A stretch of DNA of 64,000 bases from Lysobacteraceae bacterium. GTDB lineage: Bacteria > Pseudomonadota > Gammaproteobacteria > Xanthomonadales > Rhodanobacteraceae. The notes below the pieces were generated by a model that saw only the letters and a list, made by a program, of their open reading frames with translations, made no database searches and had not been told where the DNA came from. The stretch's first letter is position 1. Each line of letters starts with the position of its first letter. This document shows positions 26,080 through 34,537 of the stretch, in pieces. The position numbers were made by a program, and so were the translations under genes. The DNA is taken from assembly GCA_021372495.1 (NCBI GenBank), contig JAJFUF010000007.1, positions 1-64,000 of the forward strand, read 5' to 3'.

Positions 26080-26368
26080 AACCGCCGCGTCCGTCCGCGT
26101 ACGTTTTCCCGCGGTAAAGCGCGTCCTTCCCGCGGGCGGCGCGCCTCGCCCACCCCGCTCCCCGTGGGGGCGCCTGGAAATCAATGCGGCGGCGGCGCTT
26201 GTCTCCCTCTCCTCAACGGGGCTGGAGGGAGGGGGACGCGCGCAGCGCGCCTTGCCGCGGACGAGGTGCGCCCCCCCCGGCGGCCTGCGCCCGCGCCGGG
26301 AAAAATGGCAGGCTCGCGGCCCTCGCTTCCGTGACGCCCGCCCGCTGCAGCCCGGCCCCGCATGTGGC
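26080..26368. repeat. Non-coding stretch with REP-type palindrome
   Basis: No gene is seen between the DUF2007-like gene and bpt. The region contains CCCGCTCCCCGTGGGGGCG (about 26154-26172) and, 30 bp on, CTCCCTCTCC...GGAGGGAGGGGG (26203-26235). These relate to the element inside mfd, but this copy is outside coding sequence. A poly-C run (26272-26278) follows. Confidence 0.6.
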
Positions 26369-26374
26369 TAGAAT
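26369..26374 (+). promoter_or_regulatory. -10-like hexamer placed for leaderless transcription of bpt
   Basis: TAGAAT ends exactly 6 bp before the bpt ATG; there is no ribosome-binding sequence in between. Confidence 0.45.
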
Positions 26375-26380
26375 CCGCCC

Positions 26381-27082
26381 ATGCGCTCCGACCGCGTTCG
26401 GCTGCTCCAGACCCTGCCCCACGGCTGCGGTTACTTCCGCGGCCGCACGGCGCAGAACCTGGTGCTGGATCCGTCCGCGGCCGACCTGCCCGAGCTGTAC
26501 GCCACCGCGCTGGGCCGCGGCTTCCGCCGTGCCGGCGGCCACGTCTACATTCCGCACTGCCCCGGCTGTCGCGCCTGCGTGCCGTGCCGCATCCCGGTCG
26601 ACGCGTTCGAGCCCGACCGCAGCCAGCGCCGCTGCCTGGCGCGCAACGCCGACCTCGAACTGGTTCCCGCCGCGCCCGGCTTCACCCCCGAGCGCCACGC
26701 GCTGTACGCGCGCTACCTGCACGGCCGCCATCGCGGCGGCGGCATGGACGACGCCAGCGACGAGGACTTCACCCGCTTCCTGACCGCGCCGTGGAGCCCG
26801 ACGCTGTTCCTCGAACTGCGCAAGGACGGCCGGCTGCTGGCCGTCGCGGTCACCGACGTGTGCACGACCGGCGTCTCCGCCGTGTACACCTTCTTCGATC
26901 CCGAAGAAGCCGCGCGCGGCCTCGGCACTTACGCGGTGCTGCGCCAGATCCAGCTCGCCCGCGAGCGCGCGCTGCCGCACCTCTACCTCGGCTTCTGGAT
27001 CGATCGCCATCCGAAGATGGACTACAAGCGCCGCTTCCGCCCGCTGGAAGTGCTGCGCGGCGGCGGCTGGGAGCCGCTGTAG
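26381..27082 (+). CDS. bpt: Aspartate/glutamate leucyltransferase Bpt
   Basis: 233 residues. Bpt transfers leucine from Leu-tRNA to N-terminal Asp or Glu of proteins, marking them for ClpAP degradation by the N-end rule. The family pattern is complete: LQTLPHGCGYFRGRTAQN, the Cys cluster IPHCPGCRACVPCRI, WSPTLFLELRKDGRLLAVAVTD, YTFFDPEEAARGLGTYAVL and FWIDRHPKMDYKRRFRPLE. The N-terminus fits the family start with no leader, supporting the chosen ATG. Confidence 0.95.
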   Translation: MRSDRVRLLQTLPHGCGYFRGRTAQNLVLDPSAADLPELYATALGRGFRRAGGHVYIPHCPGCRACVPCRIPVDAFEPDRSQRRCLARNADLELVPAAPGFTPERHALYARYLHGRHRGGGMDDASDEDFTRFLTAPWSPTLFLELRKDGRLLAVAVTDVCTTGVSAVYTFFDPEEAARGLGTYAVLRQIQLARERALPHLYLGFWIDRHPKMDYKRRFRPLEVLRGGGWEPL

Positions 27083-27151
27083 GCAAATCGGCGCTGGCGT
27101 CGGCCGCCGCGCGCGTTCCGCCAGCCGCCCTTCTCCGTGGAGGTTCCGACG

Positions 27152-27616
27152 ATGCCCGCAGCCATGCGCACCTTCGTCCTCGCGCTCCTGTGCGCGACCG
27201 CCCTGCCGATCGCCGCCGCGCGCGCCGCAGGCGCGACGCACGAGCGCGACGAGATCGAGCGCCTCGAACACCTCTGGCTGAGCGCCGCACAAGCGCACGA
27301 CCGCGCGACGCTGGAGCGCATCCTCGCCGACGATTTCGTCGACGTGTCCGCCAACGGCACGTTCCGCAGCAAGGCCGACGCGCTGGCCGGCGGCAACACG
27401 CCGCCCGGCTCCACCCAGACGCTGCGCGAGCTGCGCGTGCGCATCTACGGCGACTGCGCGATCGCCAACGGCATCAACGTGGTCCATTCCGACATCCAAG
27501 GCTGGACCGTGGAGGTGCCGTTCACCGACGTGTTCGTGCGCCGCGCCGGCCGCTGGCGCGCGGTGTCGGCGCAGGAGACCGCGCGCCACGACGCGGCCAG
27601 CACGGCCATGCGCTGA
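27152..27616 (+). CDS. Exported NTF2-like (DUF4440-type) protein
   Basis: 154 residues from an ATG behind GGAGGTT. A signal peptide ends near ARAAGA. The mature part is a single NTF2-like domain: ERLEHLWLSAAQAHDRATLERILADDFVDVSANGTFRSKADAL, then the strands VRIYGDCAIANGINVV and EVPFTDVFVRRAGRWRAVSAQETA. DUF4440 proteins are often orphan, with SnoaL-like folds and no proven enzymatic residue. It is monocistronic; the neighbour is convergent. Confidence 0.82.
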   Translation: MPAAMRTFVLALLCATALPIAAARAAGATHERDEIERLEHLWLSAAQAHDRATLERILADDFVDVSANGTFRSKADALAGGNTPPGSTQTLRELRVRIYGDCAIANGINVVHSDIQGWTVEVPFTDVFVRRAGRWRAVSAQETARHDAASTAMR

Positions 27617-27645
27617 GCGGCGCCTGCGCGGCCGAGCCGCCGCGC

Positions 27646-29157
27646 TCACGCTGCGTGCGTGCGCGGCGTCGGATAGGGATGCAGCGCGTCGAGGCGGCGC
27701 GACAGGCCGTCGTCGCAGACCACGCGGCAATGCGAGCGGCGCAGTTCGCGCGGCTCGGGCACGCCGCAACTGTGCGCGATCGTGCCGACCTCGTGCATCA
27801 CGTTCTTCGCGTACCAGGCGACGCGCTCGGCCTTGTCCGGCACCACCAGGCCGCGCTGCAGGCGCGGGTCGTGGGTGGTGATGCCGGTCGGGCAGGTGTT
27901 GCGGTTGCACTGCAGCGACTGGATGCAGCCCAGCGCGAACATGAAGCCGCGCGCCGAGTTGACGAAGTCGGCGCCCATGCACAGCGCCCACGCCACCTCG
28001 TAGGCGGTGATGCACTTGCCCGAGCAGATCACCTTGATGCGCTCGCGCAGGCCGGCGGCGATCAGCGTATCGACCAGCATCGGCAGCGCCTCGCGCAGCG
28101 GCAGGCCGACGCCCTCCATCAGCGTCTGCGGCGCGGCGCCGGTGCCGCCCTCGGAACCGTCGACGATGATGAAGTCGGGCGCGCTCTCGACGCCGCGCTT
28201 CCCCACCTCCTCGCACAGCTCGGCGATCCAGTCGACGTCGCCCAGCACCGCCTTGAAGCCGGTCGGCTTGCCGGACACTTCGCGCACGTGCGCGACCATG
28301 TCGAGCAGCTCGCGCACGTTGCCGATCTCGGGATGGCGGTTCGGGCTCTGCGAGTCCCGGCCCGCCGGAATGCCGCGGATCGCGGCGATCTCCGGCGTCA
28401 CCTTCACGCCCGGCAGCAGCCCGCCCTTGCCCGGTTTCGCGCCTTGGCCGAGCTTGAGGCTGACCATCTTCACCTGCGCGTGCGCGCACACCTCGCGCAA
28501 CTTGGCGTCGTCCAGCCTGCCGTCGGGCGTGCGCACGCCGTACTTGGCGGTGCCGATCTCGAACACCAGGTCGCAGCCGCCCTCGAGGTGGTACGGCGCC
28601 AGCCCGCCCTCGCCGGTGTCCAGCCAGATGCCGGCCTTGGCCGCGCCGCGCGACAGCGCGCGCACCGCCGGCACCGACAGTGCGCCGAAGCTCATCGCCG
28701 AGATGTTGAAGAACGCGGCGTGGCTGTACGGCTGGCGCGCATACGGGCCGATCGTGATCGGGTGCGCCTCGACCGCATCCTTCTCCAGCTCCGGAAACGC
28801 GCTGTTGGCGAAGAACGGCGTGCCCTCGATGCTGAGGTCGCGCGTCGAGCCGAAGCCGCGCGTGTTGTCCTCGTTCTCCGCCGCGCGGTACACCCAGGTG
28901 CGCTCAGCGCGGTTGAACGGCAGTTCCTGGCGGTCGAAGGCGAAGAAGTACTGGCGGAAGAACTCGCCGAGGTGCTCGAACAGCGCGCGGAAGCGGCCGA
29001 TCACCGGGAAGTTGCGGCGGATCGCATTGCCGGTCTGGCTGCGGTCGAGCACGTACAGCACCGCGCCGCACACCAGCAGCACGACCAGCGCCAGCAGGAA
29101 CAGGCCTGCCATCAGCTCGATCGCGAACAGCACCCAGCGCGAGAGTCCGGCTTCCAT
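27646..29157 (-). CDS. Membrane-anchored FMN-binding glutamate synthase family protein
   Basis: 503 residues. An N-terminal transmembrane helix (about 8-33) precedes the FMN-binding (beta/alpha)8 barrel of the glutamate synthase central domain: HAAFFNISAMSFGALS, VSLKLGQGAKPGKGGLLPG, DFIIVDGSEGGTGAAP, VICSGKCITAYEVAWALCMGADF. A Cys cluster (CIQSLQCNRNTCPTG, about 412-426) is the usual 3Fe-4S site. It lacks the amidotransferase and NADPH domains, so it is not a complete glutamate synthase. The electron donor and true reaction are unknown. Confidence 0.88.
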   Translation of the reverse strand: MEAGLSRWVLFAIELMAGLFLLALVVLLVCGAVLYVLDRSQTGNAIRRNFPVIGRFRALFEHLGEFFRQYFFAFDRQELPFNRAERTWVYRAAENEDNTRGFGSTRDLSIEGTPFFANSAFPELEKDAVEAHPITIGPYARQPYSHAAFFNISAMSFGALSVPAVRALSRGAAKAGIWLDTGEGGLAPYHLEGGCDLVFEIGTAKYGVRTPDGRLDDAKLREVCAHAQVKMVSLKLGQGAKPGKGGLLPGVKVTPEIAAIRGIPAGRDSQSPNRHPEIGNVRELLDMVAHVREVSGKPTGFKAVLGDVDWIAELCEEVGKRGVESAPDFIIVDGSEGGTGAAPQTLMEGVGLPLREALPMLVDTLIAAGLRERIKVICSGKCITAYEVAWALCMGADFVNSARGFMFALGCIQSLQCNRNTCPTGITTHDPRLQRGLVVPDKAERVAWYAKNVMHEVGTIAHSCGVPEPRELRRSHCRVVCDDGLSRRLDALHPYPTPRTHAA

Positions 29158-29258
29158 CGCTCCCTCCTTCGTCGCCGACGTGCCAGCGCGGCGGCGTCGC
29201 GTTGCGCAAGGTTCGATGGTAGCGCGACGCGCGCGGCGACGCAGGTCGCCTCGGCGCC

Positions 29259-29588
29259 TCAGTCGACGATGAACAGCGTCGCGCCGACGTCGGTGTAAGA
29301 GCGATGCGGCTCGGCCTGGTCGGCAACCTGGTAGCTCATGCCGGGTTTCAGCGTGAAGCTGCGGCCGTCCTCGAGTTCGGTGTGCAGCTCGCCTTGCAGG
29401 CACAGCAGGATGTGGCCCTTGCAGCACCAGTGGTCGGCGAAATAGCCGGGCGTGTACTCGACCATGCGCACGCGCACGCCGCCGAACTGGCGCGTGCGCC
29501 AATAGGCCATGCCGCGCTCGCCCTTGTGCTCGGTGCGCTCGATGCCCGACCAGTCGGTGGTGCCGAACGGAATATCGGAAAGCTGCAT
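29259..29588 (-). CDS. DHCW-motif cupin-fold protein
   Basis: 109 residues. A single small cupin with the signature DHWCCKGH (52-59), matching the group called DHCW motif cupin fold proteins. Conserved strands include VEYTPGYFADHW, LLCLQGELHTELEDGRSFTL and GMSYQVAD. Cupins of this type probably bind one metal ion; no reaction is established. The gene is alone on the minus strand between the FMN protein and a GNAT gene. Confidence 0.82.
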   Translation of the reverse strand: MQLSDIPFGTTDWSGIERTEHKGERGMAYWRTRQFGGVRVRMVEYTPGYFADHWCCKGHILLCLQGELHTELEDGRSFTLKPGMSYQVADQAEPHRSYTDVGATLFIVD

Positions 29589-29630
29589 GTCGATTCCTGC
29601 GGCGTGGGAGGTTCCATGCGCGTGGCGCGG

Positions 29631-30245
29631 TCAGGTGTTCGGCTGCGGCTGCACGTGGCGTTGCAACCGTTCCCGCAGGCGATCGCGCGCCGCAGGCCAT
29701 TCCGTATCGAGGATGGAGAAATAGACCATGTCGCGCACGCGGCCGTTGTCGGCGATCAGGTGCTTGCGGAAGGTGCCTTCCTCGACCGCGCCCAGTGCGA
29801 GGATGGCGCGACGAGACTGCGCGTTCAGCGTCTCGGTCTTGAACACCACCTTCTGCACGCCGAGCGTCTCGAACGCATGCGCGAGCAGCAGCAGCTTGGC
29901 TTCGACGTTGGCGCCGCTGCGTTGCCAGGCCGGCGCGATCCAGGTGGCGCCGATCTCCAGGCGGCGATGCACCATGGCGATGTCCATGTAGCGCGTCGAG
30001 CCGATCACGCGTTCGTCGCCGCGATGCACGACCGAGAACGGCAGGCTGACGCCGCGCGCCTGGTCGTCCAGCGCCAGCTCGACGTAGCGGCGCATGTCGA
30101 CTTCCGTTTCCACCGGCCGCGGCTGCAGCGCCCACAGCTCCGGATGCAGGCCGACCTCGGCCAGCGGCGCGGCGTGCGCGAGGGTCAGCGGGTCGAGGCG
30201 GACGATGGTACCTGCGAGCGAGACGGTCGATAGTGGAGCAGACAC
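29631..30245 (-). CDS. GNAT-family N-acetyltransferase, RimJ/RimL type
   Basis: 204 residues. The sequence follows the RimJ/RimL pattern: LAGTIVRLDPLTLAHAAPLAEVG, RVIGSTRYMDIAMVHRRLEIGATWIAPAWQRSG, ANVEAKLLLLAHAFETLGVQKVVFKTETLNAQSRRAILALGAVEEG, then FRKHLIADNGRVRDMVYFSI. Related proteins acetylate N-terminal residues or small molecules. The gap to the cupin gene is 42 bp, so they may be co-transcribed. Confidence 0.88.
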   Translation of the reverse strand: MSAPLSTVSLAGTIVRLDPLTLAHAAPLAEVGLHPELWALQPRPVETEVDMRRYVELALDDQARGVSLPFSVVHRGDERVIGSTRYMDIAMVHRRLEIGATWIAPAWQRSGANVEAKLLLLAHAFETLGVQKVVFKTETLNAQSRRAILALGAVEEGTFRKHLIADNGRVRDMVYFSILDTEWPAARDRLRERLQRHVQPQPNT

Positions 30246-30413
30246 GATCGAAGTTCCCGGCGCGGTTCGGCGAGGCGCGCAGCATACCGCGGGATGCCTG
30301 CGCGTCGTCTGCCGATTCGGTGGCGGGACGCGGCGATGTCCGCGATGCAGGGGCGCACGCCGCCGCGACGTTGCCGCCGCGGGCGGGAAGCCGCAGCGGG
30401 TTCAGCGTGTGCG

Positions 30414-30926
30414 TCAGCCGGGAACGCGCGCGAACCGCCGGACGAGCGCCAGCACGCACGCGCCTGCGCCGACCACGAACGCCACCAGCCCGCCGACCAG
30501 CCACGCCGCGTCCAGCGCCGGCGGCACCGCCGCGTTCGCGCGCACGACCAGCCAGTGCACGTAGGCGAGCAGGCCGACCAGCAGATAGCCCAGGCGGAAT
30601 GCGTTGCCGCGCAGGTAGGCCAGGGTTTCCTCGCGCCGTTCGGGCGCCATCCAATACCGCTTGTTCGGCAGGTTGACGGCGAAACCGACGCGCGCCAGCA
30701 GCCAGTTGGGCAGGTAGACCACCAGCACGGGCAGCAGCAGCACCAGCGCCGTCATGAAGCGCACGTAGCCCTCGCGCGGCGCGAACGCGTCCGCCTGGCC
30801 CGACGCGCCGAAATGCGACGCCACCACGGCAGGCATCGACTGCCCGGAGAGCCAGACGAAAGCGGCGGCCGCCAGCACGAATACCGGGAAAAATTTCGAC
30901 AACGCATCGGATTTCACGACGTCCAC
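30414..30926 (-). CDS. DUF1648-like membrane protein
   Basis: 170 residues, four hydrophobic helices (about 13-27, 59-79, 110-130, 140-162). The N-terminal part MPAVVASHFGASGQADAFAPREGYVRFM is the DUF1648 signature (a helix pair with the HFG..G.ADA motif). Such proteins occur with or without an SdpI domain; here only the first part and two more helices are present. Function is unknown. Confidence 0.75.
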   Translation of the reverse strand: MDVVKSDALSKFFPVFVLAAAAFVWLSGQSMPAVVASHFGASGQADAFAPREGYVRFMTALVLLLPVLVVYLPNWLLARVGFAVNLPNKRYWMAPERREETLAYLRGNAFRLGYLLVGLLAYVHWLVVRANAAVPPALDAAWLVGGLVAFVVGAGACVLALVRRFARVPG

Positions 30927-31053
30927 CTGTCAAACGAGGGGCCAGGCGCTGCGTACCGACCAGCGATACGTCAGCGCTTCGCGCACGCCGTTGCGGCGAC
31001 AAGCCTGCATCGGCGGGCCGAAGCGATTCCGATCCTTACGATCGTCACCCCGA

Positions 31054-31095
31054 TTGACCCGGATCATCCACGTCCGCTGCGCGCGGGTCTAGCCT
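31054..31095 (+). promoter_or_regulatory. Second FNR/ANR-like promoter, upstream of the GST-like gene and azurin
   Basis: TTGAC-CCGG-ATCAT (31054-31067) matches the FNR consensus at eight of ten conserved positions. With the box centre at -41.5 the -10 should lie at 31090-31095, where TAGCCT is found. Transcription would begin near 31102, giving a 97-nt leader to the GST-like gene. Confidence 0.5.
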
Positions 31096-31198
31096 GTGCG
31101 GTGTCGTCCCGCGCGGCGAAACGCATCGCCCTTCGCCGCCGCGGGCGCGCGCCGGCGCACCTGCGTCCGTTCGCGCACAAGCGTGCAAGGAGAACGCG

Positions 31199-31834
31199 AT
31201 GCTGCTGTACGACGCCGATAGCCCCGCCCCGCGCTGCCTGCGCATGTTCCTGCTGGAGAAGGGCCTGGCGCTGCCCGCCGTGACGGTGGACGTGTTCGCC
31301 GGCGACAACCGCCGGCCGCCGTTCCTGGCGATCAACCCGGCCGGGCAGACGCCGGCGCTGCAGTGCGACGACGGCACGTCGCTGGCGGAGTCCGTGGCGA
31401 TCGCCGAATACCTCGAGGAACTGCACCCGACGCCCGCGCTGATCGGCAGCAGCGCCGCCGAGCGCGCGCAGACGCGGCAGTGGTGGCGCCGCGTCGAGCT
31501 CAACGTCACCGAGTTCATCCACAACGCCTACCACTACGCCGAAGGCCTGGCGCGCTTCGAAAACCGCATCCCGGTCGCGCCCGAAGCGGCCGCCGGGCTC
31601 AAGCGCATCGCGCAGGATCGCCTGGTCTGGCTCGACGGCATGCTGGGCGACGGCCCGTACCTGTGCGGCCCGCGCTTCACCGCCGCCGACATCTGGTTGT
31701 ACGTGTGGCTGGATTTCGGCATGGCGGTGCGGCAGCCGTTCGACCGCCGCCTGCCGCGCATCACGCCCTGGTTCGAGCGCGTGGCGGAGCGGCCCAGCGC
31801 CGCGCAGAGCCGGCAGCCGCACGGCGCGCACTAA
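31199..31834 (+). CDS. Glutathione S-transferase family protein
   Basis: 211 residues behind AAGGAGA. The N-terminal thioredoxin-like domain (about 1-75) contains PRCLRMFLLEKGLALPAVTVDVFAGDNRRPPFLAINPAGQTPAL and the glutathione-contact motif ESVAIAEYLEE. The C-terminal helical domain has the hydrophobic staple FTAADIWLYVW. Substrate specificity cannot be told. It is 77 bp upstream of azurin on the same strand and may share the FNR-like promoter. Confidence 0.9.
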   Translation: MLLYDADSPAPRCLRMFLLEKGLALPAVTVDVFAGDNRRPPFLAINPAGQTPALQCDDGTSLAESVAIAEYLEELHPTPALIGSSAAERAQTRQWWRRVELNVTEFIHNAYHYAEGLARFENRIPVAPEAAAGLKRIAQDRLVWLDGMLGDGPYLCGPRFTAADIWLYVWLDFGMAVRQPFDRRLPRITPWFERVAERPSAAQSRQPHGAH

Positions 31835-31911
31835 GGCCATCGCCTGTCGCGCGAACGCCATCGGCAACCGTTCCGATCGCCACCTCCCCTCCCCCACCAC
31901 GGAGTCATCCC

Positions 31912-32370
31912 ATGAAACACGCTTCACGCACCCTGCTCGGCCTGGCGCTGCTGTGCGCCGCCGCCATCGCCCAGGCCGCGCCCAACTGCACGATCAAGCT
32001 CGACGCCAACGACCAGATGCAGTTCGACAAGAACACTGCCACGGTCTCGGCCGCGTGCCCGACGATCACCGTCCAGCTCACGCACACGGGCAAGCTGCCG
32101 GTGGCGGTGATGGGCCACAACGTCGTCATCAGCAAGACCGCCGACATGACCGAGGTGACCACCGCCGCCGCGAAGGCCGGCGTCGCCGCCGGCTACGTGC
32201 CCCAGGGCGACGCGAAGGTGATCGCCGCGACCAAGCTGATCGGCGGCGGCGAGAGCACCACGACCAAGTTCCCGGGCAGCAAGCTCAAGCCGGGCGAGGA
32301 CTACAGCTTCTTCTGCGCGGTGCCGGGCCACTGGACCGTGATGAAGGGCAAGCTGGTCGTCACCAAGTGA
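31912..32370 (+). CDS. azu: Azurin, periplasmic blue copper protein
   Basis: 152 residues with a signal peptide ending AIAQA. The mature chain follows the azurin pattern NCTIKLDANDQMQFDKNTATV, LPVAVMGHNVVISKTADM, TKLIGGGE and YSFFCAVPGHWTVMKGKL. The copper ligands His (GHNVV), Cys (FFCAV), His (PGHW) and Met (VMKG) are all present, as are the two disulfide Cys residues. Azurin carries electrons in the periplasm, in some bacteria to terminal oxidases or nitrite reductase. Confidence 0.96.
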   Translation: MKHASRTLLGLALLCAAAIAQAAPNCTIKLDANDQMQFDKNTATVSAACPTITVQLTHTGKLPVAVMGHNVVISKTADMTEVTTAAAKAGVAAGYVPQGDAKVIAATKLIGGGESTTTKFPGSKLKPGEDYSFFCAVPGHWTVMKGKLVVTK

Positions 32371-32376
32371 GCCGGC

Positions 32377-32412
32377 GGGCGCGGCGGCGCTGGGGGCTCC
32401 GCCGCCGCGCCC
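32377..32412 (+). terminator. Strong GC hairpin after azurin, possible terminator without U-run
   Basis: GGGCGCGGCGGCG (32377-32389) pairs perfectly with CGCCGCCGCGCCC (32400-32412) around a 10-nt loop, 6 bp after the azurin stop. No T-tract follows. Confidence 0.5.
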
Positions 32413-32455
32413 GGCCCGCGTCGTGCCCCGGGGCAGGTCCGGACGAATCGACGAG

Positions 32456-32590
32456 CGTCATGCCCGCGAAAGCGGGCACCTATCGAAAACAGCGGCGGGG
32501 ATGACGCACGGCTCCTGCGGCGTGCCCTTCGCGCCGCCCGCGGCGTCGCCGCGGCTGCCTGCCTCGCGGTCCCGCTTTCGCGGGAATGAT
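32456..32590. repeat. Pair of REP-type palindromes (CCCGCGAAAGCGGG family)
   Basis: CGTCATGCCCGCGAAAGCGGG (32456-32476, then CACC) and, about 90 bp on, an inverted partner reading CCCGCTTTCGCGGGAATGAT (32571-32590). They lie between the convergent azurin and acyl-CoA ligase genes. A second pair of the same family is at 37095-37163. Confidence 0.85.
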
Positions 32591-32608
32591 GGCTTGCCCG
32601 CGGGCTCC

Positions 32609-34282
32609 TCAGGCGGCGGCGGCACCTTCGCGCAGCGCGCGCCGCAGGATCTTGCCGATGTTGGTCTTGGGCAGCGGCTCGTTGCGGAACTCGACGATGC
32701 GCGGCACCTTGTAGGCGGTCAGGTGCTGTTTGCAGTGCGCGAGCACGTCGCCTTCGGTCAGCATCGCGTCCCTGCGCACCACCACCACCTTGACCGCCTC
32801 GCCCGAGCGCACATCGGGCACGCCGATCGCCGCGGCCTCCAGCACGCCGGGATGCAGCGCCAGCACGTCCTCGACCTCGTTGGGGAACACCTTGAAGCCG
32901 GACACCACGATCATGTCCTTCTTGCGGTCGGTGATGCGGATGTTGCCGCGCTCGTCCATCGAGCCCATGTCGCCGGTGCGCAGCCAGCCGTCGGCGGTGA
33001 ATACCTCGGCGGTTTCCTCGGGCCGGTTCCAGTAGCCGCGCATCACCTGCGGGCCGCGCAGGCAGATCTCGCCCACCTCGTCCAGCGCGACAGGCGCGCC
33101 GTCATCGTCGAGGACGGCTGCCTCGGTGCTCGGGATCGGCACGCCGATCTGGCCGCTCCATTCCTCGATGGTGACCGGGTTGGCGATCGCCACCGGCGAA
33201 CTCTCGGTGAGGCCGTAGCCTTCCACCAGCGGCACGCCCGTGCGCTGCTTCCAGCGTTGCGCCACCACGCGCTGCACGGCCATGCCGCCGGCCACCGCGA
33301 GCTTCAGGGAACGCAGGTCGACGTCGGCGAAGCCGGGCGCATCGAGCAGGGCGCGGAACAGCGTGTTTACGCCGATGATCGCGGTGAAACGCGCCTGCCT
33401 GAGCGTCTTGATGAACGCCGGCATGTCGCGCGGGTTGGCCACCAGCACCGTCTGCGCGCCGATGCCGAGGAAGCACAGGCAGCCCATCAGCGCGAACACG
33501 TGATAGAGCGGCAGCGGCATGACCGCCGTCTCCTCGCCGTCGCGCAGGTTGGGCGACACCCAGGCGGTCACCTGCAGCACGTTGGCCACCATGTTGCCGT
33601 GCGTAAGCATCGTGCCCTTCGCCACGCCGGTGGTGCCGCCGGTGTATTGCAGGAACGCGAGGTCGTCGTGGCCGAGCGCCACCTCGTCGAACGCCTGCGC
33701 GCGGCCGGCGGCCAGCGCGCGGTTGAAGTCCACTGCACCGGGCAGCCGCCACGGCGGCACCATCCGCTTGGCGTACTTGACCACGGCGTTCGTCAGCAGC
33801 CGCCTGAGCGGCGGCAGCAGGTCGCCCACCTGCGTCGTGACCACGATACGCACCTGCGTGGATTCGATGACCTGCGCCAGGGTGTGCGCGAAGTTCTCCA
33901 ACACCACGACGACCGTGGCGCCGGAATCGTTCAACTGGTGCTCGAGCTCGCGCGGCGTGTACAGCGGGTTGACGTTGACCACCACCATGCCCGCCCGCAG
34001 CACGCCGAACAGCGCCACCGGGTACTGCAGCAGGTTGGGCATCATCAGGGCGACGCGGTCGCCGCGCTGCAGCCGGCCCACCTTCTGCAGCCAGGCGGCG
34101 AACGCGCGGCTCGCGTCGTCGAGCTGCCGGTACGTCATCGCCGTGCCCATCGAGCGATAAGCCGGCAGATCGGCGAAGCGCGCACAGGACGCGGCCAGCA
34201 CGTCCTTCAGCGACGCGAACGCGTCGGGATCGATCTCCGCCGGAACGCCGGGCGGATATTGGGCGAGCCATGGCCTGGACAT
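32609..34282 (-). CDS. Long-chain-fatty-acid--CoA ligase (FadD-like)
   Basis: 557 residues. It activates fatty acids to acyl-CoA through an acyl-AMP intermediate. Motifs are the P-loop YTGGTTGVAKG (213-223), VPLVEGYGLTESSP, the hinge segment GWLRTGDMGSMDERGNIRITDRKKDMIVVSG and the C-terminal PKTNIGKILRRALRE with its catalytic Lys. Starting at MSRPWLAQYPPGVPAEID matches the usual FadD N-terminus. The paralogue group cannot be resolved by eye, so no symbol is given. Confidence 0.93.
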   Translation of the reverse strand: MSRPWLAQYPPGVPAEIDPDAFASLKDVLAASCARFADLPAYRSMGTAMTYRQLDDASRAFAAWLQKVGRLQRGDRVALMMPNLLQYPVALFGVLRAGMVVVNVNPLYTPRELEHQLNDSGATVVVVLENFAHTLAQVIESTQVRIVVTTQVGDLLPPLRRLLTNAVVKYAKRMVPPWRLPGAVDFNRALAAGRAQAFDEVALGHDDLAFLQYTGGTTGVAKGTMLTHGNMVANVLQVTAWVSPNLRDGEETAVMPLPLYHVFALMGCLCFLGIGAQTVLVANPRDMPAFIKTLRQARFTAIIGVNTLFRALLDAPGFADVDLRSLKLAVAGGMAVQRVVAQRWKQRTGVPLVEGYGLTESSPVAIANPVTIEEWSGQIGVPIPSTEAAVLDDDGAPVALDEVGEICLRGPQVMRGYWNRPEETAEVFTADGWLRTGDMGSMDERGNIRITDRKKDMIVVSGFKVFPNEVEDVLALHPGVLEAAAIGVPDVRSGEAVKVVVVRRDAMLTEGDVLAHCKQHLTAYKVPRIVEFRNEPLPKTNIGKILRRALREGAAAA

Positions 34283-34537
34283 GGGTGCCGCGCTTCGGGA
34301 GCACGCTTGGAGCGCTTGTGTCCAGTATGCGCCCGGGGGCCGTAAACAATGCGTTGCGGCTGCGGCGACGGGCCAACGCCGCGCGCCCGCGCCCGCATCC
34401 GGCCAGGCCGCGCGGCAGCGGCGCCTGGATGCTTGGCCCGGAAAGTGCGCTGCGGCCCCGGTTTTGCGACGATATTTCGCGCAAGCCGTGCCGCTGCGTG
34501 GTGCCGGCACGCGGCCAACCGGAGGTTGCGGAGTCCC

